From Candidatus Margulisiibacteriota bacterium (lineage in GTDB: Bacteria; Margulisbacteria; WOR-1; XYC2-FULL-46-14; JAHJBW01), in contig JAHJBW010000095.1 of NCBI GenBank assembly GCA_018813405.1, forward strand, positions 1-5,440: a stretch of 5,440 nt of DNA, given 5' to 3'. The notes below the pieces were generated by a model. That model was not told the origin of the DNA. It was given only the letters and a program-made list of their open reading frames with translations, and searched no databases. Below are positions 4,336-5,440 of this stretch, piece by piece. The first letter of the stretch is position 1. Each line of letters opens with the position of its first letter. The position numbers and the translations under genes were made by a program.

Positions 4336-5231
4336 TGAAAATGCAGCAAGAAATTAACTTGAGAGATTATTTTTTGGTCATCTGGAGAAGAAAATGGGTG
4401 GTCGTTCTGGTGACCCTTCTGGTATTCTTCTTTGCGTTGTACAGGGTCAACAAAAGCCCTGTCGTCTATTCAGCTTCCACTACTGTTTTTGTGAGATCGG
4501 TTTCTGCGAAACCAGCGGCATCCAGCAAGCAGATGGATTTTGCCGGTTTACTTGGCGTGGAAAACCTTCCACAAACAAATTTTGACGAGTTGATCATGCT
4601 GCTTCAGTCAAAAAGCCTGGCTAAAGATGTGTTCTATAATCTTAAGCTCAAGGAAAAGATGCCTGGATGGAACGATCCGGCGAACAAGGATGAGGAATTA
4701 ATAAACGATGTAAGGGACATGGTCATGGACCCCAAGATCGACAAGTCTCTTATGACGATCAGCGTTATGAACAAATACCCGGAAATTGCCGCGCTTATAG
4801 CCAATGAATATACTGAAGCTCTTTACGCGTATTGGAACAAATTGAATGTCACAGAATCCCAGCAGAAAAAAGCATATATTGAGGAGCAATTGCCAAAATT
4901 GGAAAGTGAACTTAACAGGATCGAGACCAAGGTCAGGCTTTCCACAGAGGTTTCTCCTGATGTTCAGCGCGATTACCAGCTCTATAGCGAGCTCCTGGTC
5001 GACATGAAAAAGCAATATGAAGATGTTAAATTGACACTGGCCAAAGAAGTGCGGCCTTTCACTGTCCTGGACAAGGCGCAAGTGCCCCACGAACCCCTCA
5101 CGAAAAACAAAAATATGAAAATCGCTCTTTTTACTATTGCCGGCTTTATGTTCGGTATTTTTATTGCGACCATGGTCGAATACTGGAGTTATATATGGGC
5201 AGGCGGCAGGCCAAAAAGAACAATGTTCTAG
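4335..5231 (+). CDS. Wzz-type chain-length determinant / polysaccharide co-polymerase
   Basis: A 298-residue inner-membrane protein of the polysaccharide co-polymerase family, which controls polymer length and bridges to the export channel. EINLRDYFLVIWRRKW (6-21) is the typical cytoplasmic lead-in; TM1 is about 20-37; PVVYSASTTVFVRS (42-55) starts the periplasmic Wzz domain; 173-240 is a long charged helical or coiled-coil part; VLDKAQVPHEPLTKNK (244-259) is the proline-containing motif before TM2 (about 261-282). The chain ends 16 residues after TM2 with a basic GGRPKRTMF tail, so there is no fused BY-kinase domain; none is seen in the window. The ATG at 4335 overlaps the export gene stop by one base; ATG 4341 is an alternative. 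No strong ribosome binding site is visible, so coupling is likely. Its last 37 bases overlap the epimerase gene in another frame. Confidence 0.88.
   Translation: MKMQQEINLRDYFLVIWRRKWVVVLVTLLVFFFALYRVNKSPVVYSASTTVFVRSVSAKPAASSKQMDFAGLLGVENLPQTNFDELIMLLQSKSLAKDVFYNLKLKEKMPGWNDPANKDEELINDVRDMVMDPKIDKSLMTISVMNKYPEIAALIANEYTEALYAYWNKLNVTESQQKKAYIEEQLPKLESELNRIETKVRLSTEVSPDVQRDYQLYSELLVDMKKQYEDVKLTLAKEVRPFTVLDKAQVPHEPLTKNKNMKIALFTIAGFMFGIFIATMVEYWSYIWAGGRPKRTMF
5185..5188 (+). promoter_or_regulatory. ribosome binding site of the epimerase gene, inside the co-polymerase gene
   Basis: GGAG lies 6 bases before the ATG at 5195. It supports a 37-base overlap between the two genes; no other ATG occurs in the epimerase frame before its NAD-binding motif. 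Confidence 0.6.
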
Positions 5232-5440
5232 TTGCCGGCAGCGCTGGTTTTATTGGGAGCAGGGTGTGTCAGTATCTGCTTGAAGCCGGCTGGAATGTTC
5301 TTGGCCTTGACAACTTAAATGATTATTATGACCCGCTTTTAAAAAAATGGCGTCTTCAAACGCTAAAAAAATATCCAGGTTTCACTTTCAGCAAGACAGA
5401 TATCGTAAATCTAAAAAGTCTCGAAAAGCATTTTTATGCG
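5195..5440 (+). CDS. UDP-glucuronate 4-epimerase-like extended SDR enzyme, N-terminal part (partial)
   Basis: The first 82 residues are present and the frame is still open at the window end. After a short basic lead (MGRRQAKKNN) comes VLVAGSAGFIGSRVCQYLLE, with the G-x-x-G-x-x-G dinucleotide-binding motif (GSAGFIG), then VLGLDNLNDYYDPLLKKWRL. The D-N-L-N-D-Y-Y-D-P sequence after strand 2 is characteristic of UDP-glucuronate 4-epimerases (CapI/LpsL type), which make UDP-galacturonate as a precursor for capsule or LPS. TDIVNLKSLEKHF further on fits the D-I-x-x adenine-contact region. Catalytic Y-x-x-x-K is outside the window, so related UDP-sugar epimerases remain possible. The start at 5195 is backed by GGAG at 5185-5188. 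Its place after the export and co-polymerase genes fits a role in supplying a uronic acid sugar for the exported polymer. Confidence 0.85.
   Translation, partial: MGRRQAKKNNVLVAGSAGFIGSRVCQYLLEAGWNVLGLDNLNDYYDPLLKKWRLQTLKKYPGFTFSKTDIVNLKSLEKHFYA

Noticed and set aside
4698..5090. Minus-strand open frame of 130 codons opposite the co-polymerase gene
   Set aside because: It mirrors a strongly supported Wzz-type coding sequence, and its translation shows no domain or ribosome binding site.

Overview
This 5.4 kb window comes from a bacterial chromosome of moderate GC content and is densely coded. It holds two polysaccharide-related blocks with a small cell-wall/translation island between them. 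A Wza-type export protein with a signal peptide suggests a diderm (outer-membrane) organism. The MurE is short and divergent, and several genes lack a clear Shine-Dalgarno. Together these fit an uncultured or candidate-phylum lineage better than a model phylum, but that is an impression from reading, not a measured placement.

Layout. Bases 1-129 are the 3' end of a plus-strand dTDP-glucose 4,6-dehydratase (rmlB). It is joined by an ATGA overlap to an unrecognised membrane-anchored protein (126-716), which is followed two bases later by a WrbA-like flavodoxin-fold protein (719-1189). On the minus strand, converging on the flavodoxin gene and overlapping its end by 11 bases, is a small release-factor-like GGQ protein. 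Its basic C-terminal tail is clearly present but lies in the -1 frame behind an in-frame stop (GGQ part 1331-1567, tail down to 1179). After 34 bases of AT-rich divergent spacer comes murE (1602-2963), preceded by a perfect TATAAT but no ribosome binding site.

A textbook sigma-70-type promoter (TTGACA, 17 bp, TATAAT, 2980-3008) then starts a second plus-strand operon. It encodes a small excisionase-type helix-turn-helix protein (3020-3259), a Wza-like outer-membrane polysaccharide export protein (3259-4335), a Wzz-type chain-length/co-polymerase protein without a kinase domain (4335-5231) and the start of a UDP-glucuronate 4-epimerase-like SDR enzyme (5195 to the window end). The genes are joined by 1-base TAATG overlaps or, for the last pair, a 37-base overlap. 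The logic is that of a capsule or exopolysaccharide locus: a possible local regulator, export channel, length control, then nucleotide-sugar synthesis.

No wholly new system is evident. The points most worth checking are the frameshifted release-factor-like gene, a perfect 31-base inverted repeat inside murE, the consensus promoter giving a nearly leaderless regulator mRNA, and the shortened murE with an unusual substrate-site motif. No tRNA, rRNA, CRISPR array, insertion sequence or convincing intrinsic terminator was seen.
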